Made by a program: the position numbers and the translations under genes | Assembly (NCBI RefSeq): GCF_030651835.1 | Contig: NZ_JAUSBX010000011.1 | Location: forward strand, 82,659 to 146,658 | Direction: 5' to 3' | From: Methylicorpusculum sp. | GTDB lineage: Bacteria; Pseudomonadota; Gammaproteobacteria; Methylococcales; Methylomonadaceae | DNA length: 64,000 bases | Shown: positions 56,534 through 64,000 of the stretch, piece after piece | Layout of the letters: each line of letters opens with the position of its first letter | Numbering within the stretch: position 1 is the first letter of the stretch | Notes under the pieces: model-generated | Databases searched by the model: none | What the model saw: the letters and a program-made list of their open reading frames with translations, nothing else | Told to the model about the DNA's origin: nothing

Positions 56534-56562
56534 GTATATTCAAATAAATATTTTAAATATAC
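56534..56562. promoter_or_regulatory. Candidate operator of the TetR-type regulator
   Basis: A 29-bp imperfect palindrome beginning GTATATTC and ending AAATATAC, in a very AT-rich stretch nine bases upstream of the regulator start. Its size and position fit autoregulation of the efflux operon. Confidence 0.5.
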
Positions 56563-56934
56563 ATATAAATTAGGCATTGGACAAACGAAATATAGGGTCG
56601 AAGTCTGTTGTTGGCTTTAGTCACTGAAGCGACAAAAGCTGTAAGATCGGGGGATTGGACCCGGTCGATTTCGAATCCAGCAGCTTTATGCGAAATATCG
56701 GTTTTAAGAGGTTCCGACAAAGACGAGCTGGAAAAGAGCGTATGCAAGGTTTAATGGATGCAGGCAAGAGCCTACCCGTTTTTTTTGGTTCTGTTATTTT
56801 TTTTCGCTTTAACGGTTTCCGTCTAATGATAACTTTAATTTAACGTCTAACTTCTTGCTATTAATTTGGTATATATTAATAGCTTGTAAACTAATTTTAT
56901 TTTTTCCTAAGATTTTAAATGGATTGTTTTTATA
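56563..56934. other. Boundary region between efflux operon and AT-rich island
   Basis: About 370 bases. Short frames on both strands at 56553-56843 show no motif, ribosome site or known family. Base composition drops sharply after about 56860. No attachment site or tRNA was seen at this boundary. Confidence 0.4.
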
Positions 56935-57528
56935 ATGCAGACTCTAAAGCAGTATTCTAAAATTTCAAAAATTCCTTTATCTCATGTTCTTCATGTCCTC
57001 GCAATATCAGGATTTGATTGTGATCAATATACAGAAATAGATTCTTGTATTGGAAAGATATTATCAAGAGCTTATAGAGGACGAGACTTGGAGAGTATAA
57101 AGAAAGAACTTTTATCCATTAGAAAACTTGGATATGTTGAAGACAAACTTAAAAGTGAAAAAAAAAGAAAGGCGATAGTTGCGAGCGAAGAACGGATTAA
57201 ACAAAGAAGATTACAAGTAGCACAAAAAAAAATGGATTTAAAATTACAAGTCGCACAAGAAAGGGATTTAAAATTACAAGAAATAAAAGAAGAAATACTT
57301 AAGAAAAATAAAAATGAAGCAAATTTATTTAAATTAATTGATTTATTTAATTCTATTTTGCCTTTGAATATAAAAAATCAGCTAAAAACATATTCGTTCT
57401 TAAATTTTTATGATGAGTTTGTGAAAAATGGTTTAGATGGAAATAATTTATATTCGGCTTTGAGAGAGTCTATTTCAAGAAGAATTAAAAAATTACGAGT
57501 ATTATTTATACAGAGTCAGCACGCTTGA
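56935..57528 (+). CDS. N-terminal part of a frameshifted AT-rich gene
   Basis: A 197-codon frame that is very AT-rich compared with neighbours. It begins MQTLKQYSKISKIPLSHVLH and has a long charged coiled-coil stretch (about 65-125, KxxKLQVAQERDLKLQEI type) followed by a helical region. It is not recognisable as a known family. The frame ends at 57528, but the +1 frame is open from 57464 and continues into the Mrr-type nuclease. A run of six A at 57487-57492 is a likely site of a one-base error or programmed slip. I read both as one gene of about 460 residues. Confidence 0.6.
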   Translation: MQTLKQYSKISKIPLSHVLHVLAISGFDCDQYTEIDSCIGKILSRAYRGRDLESIKKELLSIRKLGYVEDKLKSEKKRKAIVASEERIKQRRLQVAQKKMDLKLQVAQERDLKLQEIKEEILKKNKNEANLFKLIDLFNSILPLNIKNQLKTYSFLNFYDEFVKNGLDGNNLYSALRESISRRIKKLRVLFIQSQHA

Positions 57529-57664
57529 AAAATCAGTTTACAAATATATTAAAAGTAAACAATATACACCTTGTATAATTGAAATTATTCGATTCATTTC
57601 AGGATTATTTCTTATTAGATATAATGTATTAAAATCTGGCAAAGAAAATGATTACAAAAAGGCA

Positions 57665-58327
57665 ATGTCATTCTCAAATTACTTCTTTATTCTTGATTTA
57701 TTGGTAAATATAAATGAACTTGAAATTGCAAAGGAGTTAATTTATATCGATTCATCTATTTGCTCTAATCCTAACGTACTTAGCGATTTGGCAATTAAAT
57801 TTTTAGAAAAAAATGATCTTGACAGCGCAATTTTTATTTATGATAAGCTGAAAGAAATAGAACCTTATCATCCTTCGGTAGATAATATTAGTGTCTTGAT
57901 TGAACGCATAAGAAAGAGAGAACGACTAAAAACCGACTTATCTTTAGATTTTTCTAAAATAAATGAACTTCAAGGAATTGAGTTTGAAAACTTTTTAATA
58001 GATAAATTTTTTGAATTTGGATTTAAAGTTGAATTAACACCTAAAATTGGAGATTACGGTGCTGATATAATTCTTGAAAACGCTAATGGTACTAAAATAA
58101 TTATCCAGTGTAAAAGATTTAAATCGAGGGTTAATTTGAAAGCCGTTCAAGAGGTAATTGGTGCAATTGGTCATTATTGTGGAGACAAGGGGATTGTAAT
58201 AACTAATAGTACTTTCCTTAATAGCGCTATCAAGCTAGCTGAATCGCATGATATTGAGTTATGGGATGGAGATAAGCTTTTAAGTTTTTTATCTGGAGAC
58301 ATATCATTTTCAGAAATAAATCATTAA
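57665..58327 (+). CDS. Mrr-type restriction endonuclease-fold protein (C-terminal part of frameshifted gene)
   Basis: From the ATG at 57665 it encodes 220 residues, but the same frame is open back to 57464 without another ATG. About the first 90 residues look like TPR-type helices (NELEIAKELIYIDSSICSNPN ... FIYDKLKEIEPYHPS). Then comes an Mrr-like PD-(D/E)XK domain: GIEFENFLIDKFFEFGFKVE, catalytic aspartate in GDYGADIIL, IIQCKR with the catalytic lysine, AVQEVIGAIGHY and GIVITNSTF, ending LWDGDKLLSFL. Such domains cut DNA in restriction and defence systems. Very low GC suggests transfer. No methylase is adjacent. Confidence 0.75.
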   Translation: MSFSNYFFILDLLVNINELEIAKELIYIDSSICSNPNVLSDLAIKFLEKNDLDSAIFIYDKLKEIEPYHPSVDNISVLIERIRKRERLKTDLSLDFSKINELQGIEFENFLIDKFFEFGFKVELTPKIGDYGADIILENANGTKIIIQCKRFKSRVNLKAVQEVIGAIGHYCGDKGIVITNSTFLNSAIKLAESHDIELWDGDKLLSFLSGDISFSEINH

Positions 58328-58837
58328 GTTTAAATATAACTTAGGTCCCAGTTAAATTAAAATAAATATAACGGATATCTATGTTTTCTGAAGCTTCCCA
58401 ATAACTGTCAAAGACAGAGTTACATTAATTGTGGGTTTTCAGGAATTAATAAGGGGTTTTCATAAACGGCGTCAAACCTATTGAATAATGTCCTTACCAA
58501 GTTTAGGTGCTTTTATAAAGACTGGGGAATTTGAGTAAGTTTACTCTGGCTCAGATTATTCATTTTTAGGAAACATGGGAAGGTATTCCTGGACAAAGTT
58601 TCCTGAGTTGCTCATTGGGTCCATTGAATCAAAGCTGGACCGTATGTCGGCAATAGTGATAAACAGCTTGCTTTCGGCATCTCCAAAAGCAGTGAATCCG
58701 TACTTTTCGTAAAAATGCTTGGCTTTGGGCCGGTTTCTATCGTGTTGAAAGTACGGTTCTCAATATCGAGCTGTGTTTTCATAACGCGCAGCCGCCGTTT
58801 TTAAAGTACTGTTAGCCTTTGTAAGCTGGGCCGAAGA
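58328..58837. other. Intergenic region with a GNAT relic
   Basis: About 510 bases. The left half is AT-rich with no feature. The right half contains the minus-strand GNAT fragment described separately. Confidence 0.5.
58556..58760 (-). pseudogene. C-terminal relic of a GNAT acetyltransferase toxin
   Basis: The minus-strand frame ending at the TAA 58556-58558 reads HDRNRPKAKHFYEKYGFTAF then LFITIADIRSSFDSM, the C-terminal signature of TacT-like GNAT toxins (FYEKYGF, then the last strand LFxxIA). A stop codon lies a few residues upstream of HDRNR, and no acetyl-CoA loop or antitoxin is found. It is a second decayed toxin of the type found at 18663-19045. Confidence 0.7.
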
Positions 58838-59389
58838 TCAGCCAGGTTTTTTTTCGGGGTGCTCATAGAGGTTATCAAATAGGCGGATCACTACAAAAAT
58901 CATTGCCTGCGTCATTTGAATCGCCGGCACTCTGGCGGTATTCTCGGAGGCAAAATCATCAATCGATTCATTCATGAACTTCACGAGTCCGCTTTGCGGC
59001 TTATTTTCCTGCATTCTATGCACTAATCGGTCTTTGAGCTTGGCACTTATTTTTTCATCCATATCCCGTCCTTTGATCAGCGCTTGTAGCTCCGTATCCA
59101 AAAGCACGGCTTGTTTTTCCAGCCAGTTAATATCAATTTCATGTTGAGGGGGCAGGGGGCCAAACGCTTTTTGAAAGACGCAGAACACATCAAAGCATAA
59201 ATCCATAAAAAAGTAGGACATCTCTTGATTGTGTTCGGCAATGATATTTGGAAAAACGCCAAAGAGGGTTTGGACCAGCGCCGGTTGATCCATTTCGAAT
59301 TGTTCCATCATTGAACGGCCTGTATCCTCGTCAATGCTTCTGGCGTATTCTAGGGCTTGATATAGCTCGCGGTCGGTGAGTTCTTTCAT
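58838..59389 (-). CDS. Conserved hypothetical protein upstream of SNF2 helicase
   Basis: A 183-residue all-helical acidic protein starting KELTDRELYQALEYARSIDEDTG and containing EMSYFFMDLCFDVFCVFQKAFG. The ATG at 59389 is preferred; an ATG at 59428 would add 13 residues. No catalytic motif is visible. It is divergent from the SNF2 helicase gene with about 190 bases between starts, so a shared regulatory region is likely. Function unknown. Confidence 0.65.
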   Translation of the reverse strand: MKELTDRELYQALEYARSIDEDTGRSMMEQFEMDQPALVQTLFGVFPNIIAEHNQEMSYFFMDLCFDVFCVFQKAFGPLPPQHEIDINWLEKQAVLLDTELQALIKGRDMDEKISAKLKDRLVHRMQENKPQSGLVKFMNESIDDFASENTARVPAIQMTQAMIFVVIRLFDNLYEHPEKKPG

Positions 59390-59576
59390 CTGTATAATTG
59401 GGCGTATGAGTCGCAAAAAAGGGCTCATTATGCGGATTTAGGCGGTCAATGCAAACGCCAACTTTGAGTATTCAGAACGCATTTTAACTAAAGCAAATTG
59501 TAAATCCGGATAAGAGATACTGTTATGTATAATAAGCCGGTTAACTGCAAAGCACCTTTTTCAATTTTAATTGCTC

Positions 59577-62500
59577 ATGCCATCAGAAAAACATTCTAAA
59601 TTACTTGCAACCTATCAAAAGCTACCTGCTGAACAACAAGCTATCTTGAAAGTGTTGGCCGTCTTTTATGGTTATGCCTCGCCAACATTTATTACCGAAT
59701 GTATCAAAGATACCGGTTTGCGAGATGAAAACGGTAACGTTTACAAGCTGGTTGCCATTCATGGTTTTATTCAACTGTTGTTCAAAGCTAATCTGGTTGA
59801 ACAGTTGCCGAAACAGTCATCCTATCGTTGTCACAGAATGTTGATCGAACCGATTACCAGACAGTTGATCGATGACAATGAATTTGAGCGTTTTGCGAAG
59901 ATTATCGAACAACATGCGCCCATCGGTACCGGTTATTACCGCTATATGAGAGTCGATGATTGTCTTCGGGATGCACGAATTCAATTTTACCGTCGTGATT
60001 TTAATAAGGTCAGAGAGTGTTTGACGCTGGGAAATCGTTACGGGCAGATTGCAAGTTATTTTAATGTCTATCTTGAATGGATACTAAATCCATTTGATGC
60101 CGGGTGGTTTCTGAGTCACAAAGACTTTCTGCCTGATGAGATCAGTGGCTACATCGGTTTGCATCAGCTGGTCTATCTCTATGCCGATCAGGAGATCGAT
60201 CAGTTTTTGCAACAACAATGCTTGGCAGAATCAGCCGGTAGCGACTCTCTTTTAGTCAGGACTTATGCTGAATTAAAGTTGTTACGGGGCGAATGGGATG
60301 CCTTGAGTGACATTGTTGCTAACAGAGAAGATCCTGAACTACAGGCTATTGCCGCAGCGTTGACCTTTTTCAAAGGCGACTTGACCGGCGCCTTCGTGCA
60401 ATATGAAAATGCTCTAAAGGCACTTAAAAAACAGACAGGTAAACGTAACTGTTATTTTTTCGGATTGGCAGGCATCTTTTATCCTTTGGTCCTTTTAAAG
60501 TCCGATCAGTCAGAGCAACGTGCAAAGTTACCTGGCCTTTTGGTCCAGGCTATCAAAATTCAAGGGTACTGGACCGAGGTCTACCGATACTTCAACCAAT
60601 TTCAGCAATTTATACAAGGTGATGTCAAACAGCGCGACAGTTTATTGGCGCTTAATGCCCCCTATAAAACTCATCGTGGTTTCACAGATAAAGGTGAGCC
60701 TGAAACGGTATACGCTCCGTCATTATTGCTGCAAGTCTTTCTGATACTCACCAAATTCTGGACAAAATCCGAACATTTTGCTCATGTCTCGGATTTGAGT
60801 CATGATCTTTATAAACAGTTGGACGATAACGGTTACCGCTGGCCTGCCGCCGAACTGGCTAAAGTGTTCAGTCATATCGATCCAAGTAAAGCAATACGCT
60901 GGGATACCGGTTTTTTTAACCGACATCCACTGGCTTTGGCCGATTTGTTTGTCAGTCGGCCTGATTGGGATCTGGCCCTGGATGCCTTGCTTCATCTTAA
61001 TGCTACCGTCAAAAAATCAGGTGCTTTGCAGCAAACGGATAAGCCGATCCGGTTAATCTGGCTGGTTACTTTTACTGAACAAACTCATGGGCTGATTATC
61101 GAGCCCAGAGAGCAAAAACAACAGGTCAAAGGCGGATGGAGTAAAGGTCGGGCCGTTTCGTTAAAAAGACTCTATACGGAACGCAGCAGTTTCGATTACC
61201 TGACCGAATACGATCTCAAGTTATGTAGCACAATCAAGGAATATCGTGATAATGGCTGGTATGCGAGCTCCTATATCGATTTCAGTCCGAAAATGCCGTT
61301 GGCTTTGATAGGCCATCCCTTGTTGTTTTGGGCGAGTTCACCTGAAGTCAGGATAGAAGTCGTCAAAGGCGAAGCCGAACTGAGGGTCAGTAAACTGGCT
61401 AAAAGCGATAAAATCAGAATCAGCCTGAATCCGTTAGCGAGTCTTAATCAAACGGTATACATCACCAAAGAAACGCCGACGCGCCTGAAGGTGATAGAGC
61501 TGAACGAAGATTATCAGAAAATTGCTTCGGTATTGGGTTCAAAAGGTCTTGAAGTTCCATTGTCCGCTCAGGAACGCGTGCTTCAAACATTGACCAGTAT
61601 TTCCGGGGTGTTGACGGTGCATTCGGATATTGGCGGCAGTTCGAGCACGGCCGAGCAGGTTGAAGCCGATGCGACACCGCGTGTCCATTTGTTGCCTCTG
61701 GGAGATGGGCTTAGGGTGGCCTTATTAATTAGGCCATTTGCAACCGAAGGTGCTTATTACCAGCCTGGGCAGGGCGGTGAAAGCGTGCTGGCCGAAATTG
61801 ACGGTAAACCTTTGCAAGCCAAACGCAATTTATCGCTGGAGAAAAAACGTTCGAAAGCGATTCTTGATGCCTGCCCGGGTTTGCAGGAAGCGGAGCGCGA
61901 TGTCGCCGGCGACTTCTTGCTGGAAGAGCCTGAGCAATGCCTGGAATTATTATTGCAACTGCAGGCGCTTCCGGAGGGGGAGGCCATACTGGAGTGGCCG
62001 GAAGGCGTTAAATTCCGGGTGTTGGGTCAAAACAGCGGCAGCGGTTTTAATATGCAAATCAAGCGCGACAATGACTGGTTTGCCTTGCAGGGCGAACTGA
62101 AAGTCAACGAAGATACCGTGCTTGAAATCCAGCATTTGCTGGGCTTGCTCAGCGGCAGTCAGGGCCGCTTTTTAAAGCTGAAGGACGGCCAGTTTATCGC
62201 TTTGACCGACGCATTCCGCAAGCGTTTGGACGATCTAAAAGCCTATGCCGACATTAGCGGCAAAAAAGTACGCATCAATCCGCTGGCCGCGTTGACTTTA
62301 GAGGACTGGGATGATGAGTCCGGTACGATTAAATCGGACAAACATTGGCAGGCGCATATCCAACGGCTTAGACACGCTCGCGATTACCAGCCGGTTTTGC
62401 CTTCAACGTTTCAAGCCGAATTACGTGATTATCAGCTGGATGGCTTCATATGGCTGGCCCGCTTGGCGCAATGGGGTGTGGGTGCCTGTTTGGCCGACGA

Positions 62501-63803
62501 TATGGGCTTGGGTAAAACGGTTCAGGGTCTGGCTTTATTGGTGGATAGGGCACCTAATGGTCCCAGTCTGATTGTGGCGCCTACATCAGTGTGCATGAAT
62601 TGGGAAATTGAAGCCCGTCGGTTTGCACCGACGCTTAACCCGCAACTTTTGGGCACAGGCGACCGACAAAAATTGCTGGATGAGCTGGGGCCTTACGATT
62701 TGCTGATTTGCAGTTATGGCATGTTGCAACAAGAACAAGTCGCCGACATGCTGGCAAAAATCCGCTTCCAGACACTGATTCTCGATGAAGCGCAAGCGAT
62801 CAAAAATACCGCCACACGCCGTTCGCAGGGAGCGATGAGTCTGCAAGGCGATTTCAAGCTGATCATGACCGGCACGCCGCTGGAAAATCACTTGGGTGAA
62901 CTCTGGAACCTGTTTCGATTTATCAATCCCGGTTTGCTGGGCTCGATGGAACAATTCAATCAGCGCTTTGCCGGTCCGATTGAGCGAGACCGTAACACGC
63001 AAGCCAGGCAGCAATTAAAAAAGCTGATCCAGCCCTTTATTCTGCGTCGGACTAAAACCCAGGTATTACAAGAGCTGCCGCCTCGTACCGAAATTCCGAT
63101 TTATGTGGAAATGAGCAGCGAAGAAATGGCGTTTTACGAAGCCTTGCGCCGTGACAGTCTGGCGACATTAGTCAATACTGAAGGCCAACCGCCCGGTCAA
63201 AAGCATTTGCAAATTCTGGCGGCCATTTCCAAATTGCGTCGCAGTTGCTGCAACACCCGCCTCGCCAATCCCGATATCAGTTTGCCCAGCAGTAAACTGG
63301 CGGCATTTGGTGAAATCGTCGATGAATTGTTGGACAACAAACATAAGGCGCTGGTCTTCAGTCAGTTTGTCGATCATTTACACTTGATTAAAGAGTATGT
63401 CGAAGGGCGCTATATCAAGTATCAATATCTTGACGGCAGTACGCCGGCCAAGGAGCGCCAAAAGCGCGTCGATGCGTTTCAGCGCGGTGAGGGCGAGTTG
63501 TTTTTGATCAGCTTGAAAGCCGGCGGCGTCGGTCTTAACCTGACAGCGGCCGATTATGTGATTCATATGGATCCCTGGTGGAATCCCGCTGTGGAAGATC
63601 AGGCATCGGATCGCGCTCATCGCATGGGACAGCTGCGTCCGGTTACTATTTATCGCATGATAGCCAAGCAAACGATTGAAGAAAAAATTGTTGCATTGCA
63701 TAGTCATAAACGAGATCTGGCCGATAGCTTGCTGGATGGCGCCGACATCAGCGGAAAAATGTCCGCCGATGATTTACTCAGCCTGATGAAAAGTGAAGCC
63801 TAA
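59577..63803 (+). CDS. SNF2-family DEAD/DEAH-box helicase
   Basis: A 1408-residue ATPase. The first 950 residues are mostly helical/beta and not assigned to a family. The SNF2 core follows: LRDYQLDGFIWLARLAQWG, Walker A CLADDMGLGKTVQ (about 973), DEAQ box LILDEAQAIKN (about 1068), TGTPLENHLGELWNLF, then helicase C domain with KALVFSQFVDHL, DGSTPAKERQKRVDAFQ, SLKAGGVGLNLTAADYVIHMDPWWNPAVEDQASDRAHRMGQ. SNF2 enzymes move along DNA to remodel protein-DNA complexes. It is not flanked by known defence genes, so a housekeeping RapA/HepA-like or unknown role is as likely. The ATG at 59577 is preferred to a TTG six bases upstream. Confidence 0.92.
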   Translation: MPSEKHSKLLATYQKLPAEQQAILKVLAVFYGYASPTFITECIKDTGLRDENGNVYKLVAIHGFIQLLFKANLVEQLPKQSSYRCHRMLIEPITRQLIDDNEFERFAKIIEQHAPIGTGYYRYMRVDDCLRDARIQFYRRDFNKVRECLTLGNRYGQIASYFNVYLEWILNPFDAGWFLSHKDFLPDEISGYIGLHQLVYLYADQEIDQFLQQQCLAESAGSDSLLVRTYAELKLLRGEWDALSDIVANREDPELQAIAAALTFFKGDLTGAFVQYENALKALKKQTGKRNCYFFGLAGIFYPLVLLKSDQSEQRAKLPGLLVQAIKIQGYWTEVYRYFNQFQQFIQGDVKQRDSLLALNAPYKTHRGFTDKGEPETVYAPSLLLQVFLILTKFWTKSEHFAHVSDLSHDLYKQLDDNGYRWPAAELAKVFSHIDPSKAIRWDTGFFNRHPLALADLFVSRPDWDLALDALLHLNATVKKSGALQQTDKPIRLIWLVTFTEQTHGLIIEPREQKQQVKGGWSKGRAVSLKRLYTERSSFDYLTEYDLKLCSTIKEYRDNGWYASSYIDFSPKMPLALIGHPLLFWASSPEVRIEVVKGEAELRVSKLAKSDKIRISLNPLASLNQTVYITKETPTRLKVIELNEDYQKIASVLGSKGLEVPLSAQERVLQTLTSISGVLTVHSDIGGSSSTAEQVEADATPRVHLLPLGDGLRVALLIRPFATEGAYYQPGQGGESVLAEIDGKPLQAKRNLSLEKKRSKAILDACPGLQEAERDVAGDFLLEEPEQCLELLLQLQALPEGEAILEWPEGVKFRVLGQNSGSGFNMQIKRDNDWFALQGELKVNEDTVLEIQHLLGLLSGSQGRFLKLKDGQFIALTDAFRKRLDDLKAYADISGKKVRINPLAALTLEDWDDESGTIKSDKHWQAHIQRLRHARDYQPVLPSTFQAELRDYQLDGFIWLARLAQWGVGACLADDMGLGKTVQGLALLVDRAPNGPSLIVAPTSVCMNWEIEARRFAPTLNPQLLGTGDRQKLLDELGPYDLLICSYGMLQQEQVADMLAKIRFQTLILDEAQAIKNTATRRSQGAMSLQGDFKLIMTGTPLENHLGELWNLFRFINPGLLGSMEQFNQRFAGPIERDRNTQARQQLKKLIQPFILRRTKTQVLQELPPRTEIPIYVEMSSEEMAFYEALRRDSLATLVNTEGQPPGQKHLQILAAISKLRRSCCNTRLANPDISLPSSKLAAFGEIVDELLDNKHKALVFSQFVDHLHLIKEYVEGRYIKYQYLDGSTPAKERQKRVDAFQRGEGELFLISLKAGGVGLNLTAADYVIHMDPWWNPAVEDQASDRAHRMGQLRPVTIYRMIAKQTIEEKIVALHSHKRDLADSLLDGADISGKMSADDLLSLMKSEA

Positions 63804-63920
63804 AGACCACTTTTCCACTTGTTCAAGGTAAGGAATCGCAACACGGCATGGACGTCCTAAGTTAAATCACCCCCGGCAAAGCCGGGGGCTTATATCTGTT
63901 AGCCCCTCAAAGGGGCATGT
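63804..63920. terminator. Hairpin cluster after the helicase gene
   Basis: Two compact hairpins: CCCCCGGC-AAA-GCCGGGGG (about 63866-63884) and GCCCCTC-AAA-GGGGC (about 63902-63916). The second lies just after the stop of the minus-strand gene at 63921. They are suitable terminators for either strand and also resemble the short stems at the ends of IS200/IS605-type elements, which I cannot confirm here. Confidence 0.55.
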
Positions 63921-64000
63921 TCATGAACCGCCTAAAGGCGGATTTGCTTGCCCAAAGAGCGTTAGTTGCTCGTAACGTTCTTCTTCACGCTCTTGCTCGC
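63921..64000 (-). CDS. C-terminal end of an unidentified gene (partial, runs off window)
   Basis: An open minus-strand frame running from the window edge to a TGA at 63921-63923. It encodes 25 visible residues with a charged helix (EQEREEERYEQLTLFG) and end NPPLGGS. The family is not recognised; charged tails ending in EQLTLF occur in several transposon- or intron-encoded proteins, but that is only a resemblance. The CCGCC-TAAA-GGCGG hairpin lies inside the last codons. Confidence 0.4.
   Translation of the reverse strand, partial: EQEREEERYEQLTLFGQANPPLGGS

Noticed and set aside
56553..56843. Overlapping short frames on both strands next to the efflux regulator
   Set aside because: No recognisable family, no start signals; composition does not favour either frame.
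58838..63803. SNF2 helicase plus neighbours as a DISARM or BREX defence locus
   Set aside because: No DrmA/B/C, methylase, PglX/Z or BrxL-like gene is present in the window; the nuclease island is separate and differs in composition.

Overview
The window looks like the chromosome of a gammaproteobacterium with 45-50 % GC coding DNA. The genes most resemble those of Methylococcales-type methanotrophs: a petABC-sspAB block, gap-pyk as neighbours, PEP-CTERM-like sorting, many PAS/HD-GYP/HDOD signalling proteins and many small dispersed repeats. No methane- or methanol-oxidation gene is present, so the lineage is an inference. No rRNA, tRNA or CRISPR array was seen.

Layout. 0-7.3 kb, minus strand: a signalling cluster of an HD-GYP response regulator, a membrane PAS sensor without a kinase, a relic of a receiver protein, and a large hybrid histidine kinase. 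7.7-11.6 kb, plus strand: cytochrome bc1 (petABC) followed by sspA-sspB. 12.6-15.1 kb: gap and pyk. 15.7-18.3 kb: a WcaJ-type sugar-phosphate transferase and a convergent VanZ-family protein. 18.6-22.2 kb: a graveyard zone with a decayed DUF1778/GNAT toxin-antitoxin pair, an ORF split by a small transposable element, a BarA-like membrane receiver-HPt protein without a kinase core, and a decayed PAS/GGDEF/EAL gene. 22.4-36.7 kb: NlpC/P60, OmpA-like, PncC and NTF2-like genes, then miaA-mutL and amiC-tsaE-nnr/queG. That last set is the classic queG-nnr-tsaE-ami-mutL-miaA neighbourhood, here split by an insert carrying an HDOD protein, a sigma-54 activator and a PEP-CTERM-like exported protein. 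36.8-45 kb: an L,D-transpeptidase, an EF-hand-like protein, a MarC protein, a DUF5610-like protein and a P-type ATPase bracketed by repeats. 45.4-49.9 kb: a TlpA-like thioredoxin, a sialidase-fold protein with Cys/His motifs and a TonB-dependent receptor. 50.1-56.5 kb: a complete RND efflux operon with its TetR/CecR regulator. 56.9-58.4 kb: a very AT-rich foreign gene ending in an Mrr-type nuclease domain, apparently frameshifted. 58.5-63.8 kb: a GNAT relic, a conserved hypothetical and a 1.4-kresidue SNF2 helicase. The right edge holds the tail of a minus-strand gene with hairpins.

The most striking structure is a non-autonomous element family (MITE-like). Five copies, three of them exactly 164 bp, have TIRs starting CAGCAATTC. 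Each is bounded by a 9-bp direct repeat, perfect in four copies and 8/9 in the fifth. One copy splits an ORF that excision would restore. Another separates two TGACA/TGTCA palindromes between the sigma-54 activator and the PEP-CTERM-like gene, which would otherwise sit about four helical turns apart. I found no clear, complete and undescribed multi-gene system. The best candidates for novelty are the Mrr-fusion gene, the TonB/sialidase-fold/thioredoxin group, the kinase-less BarA-like protein and the predicted sigma-54 regulon with its disrupted enhancer.
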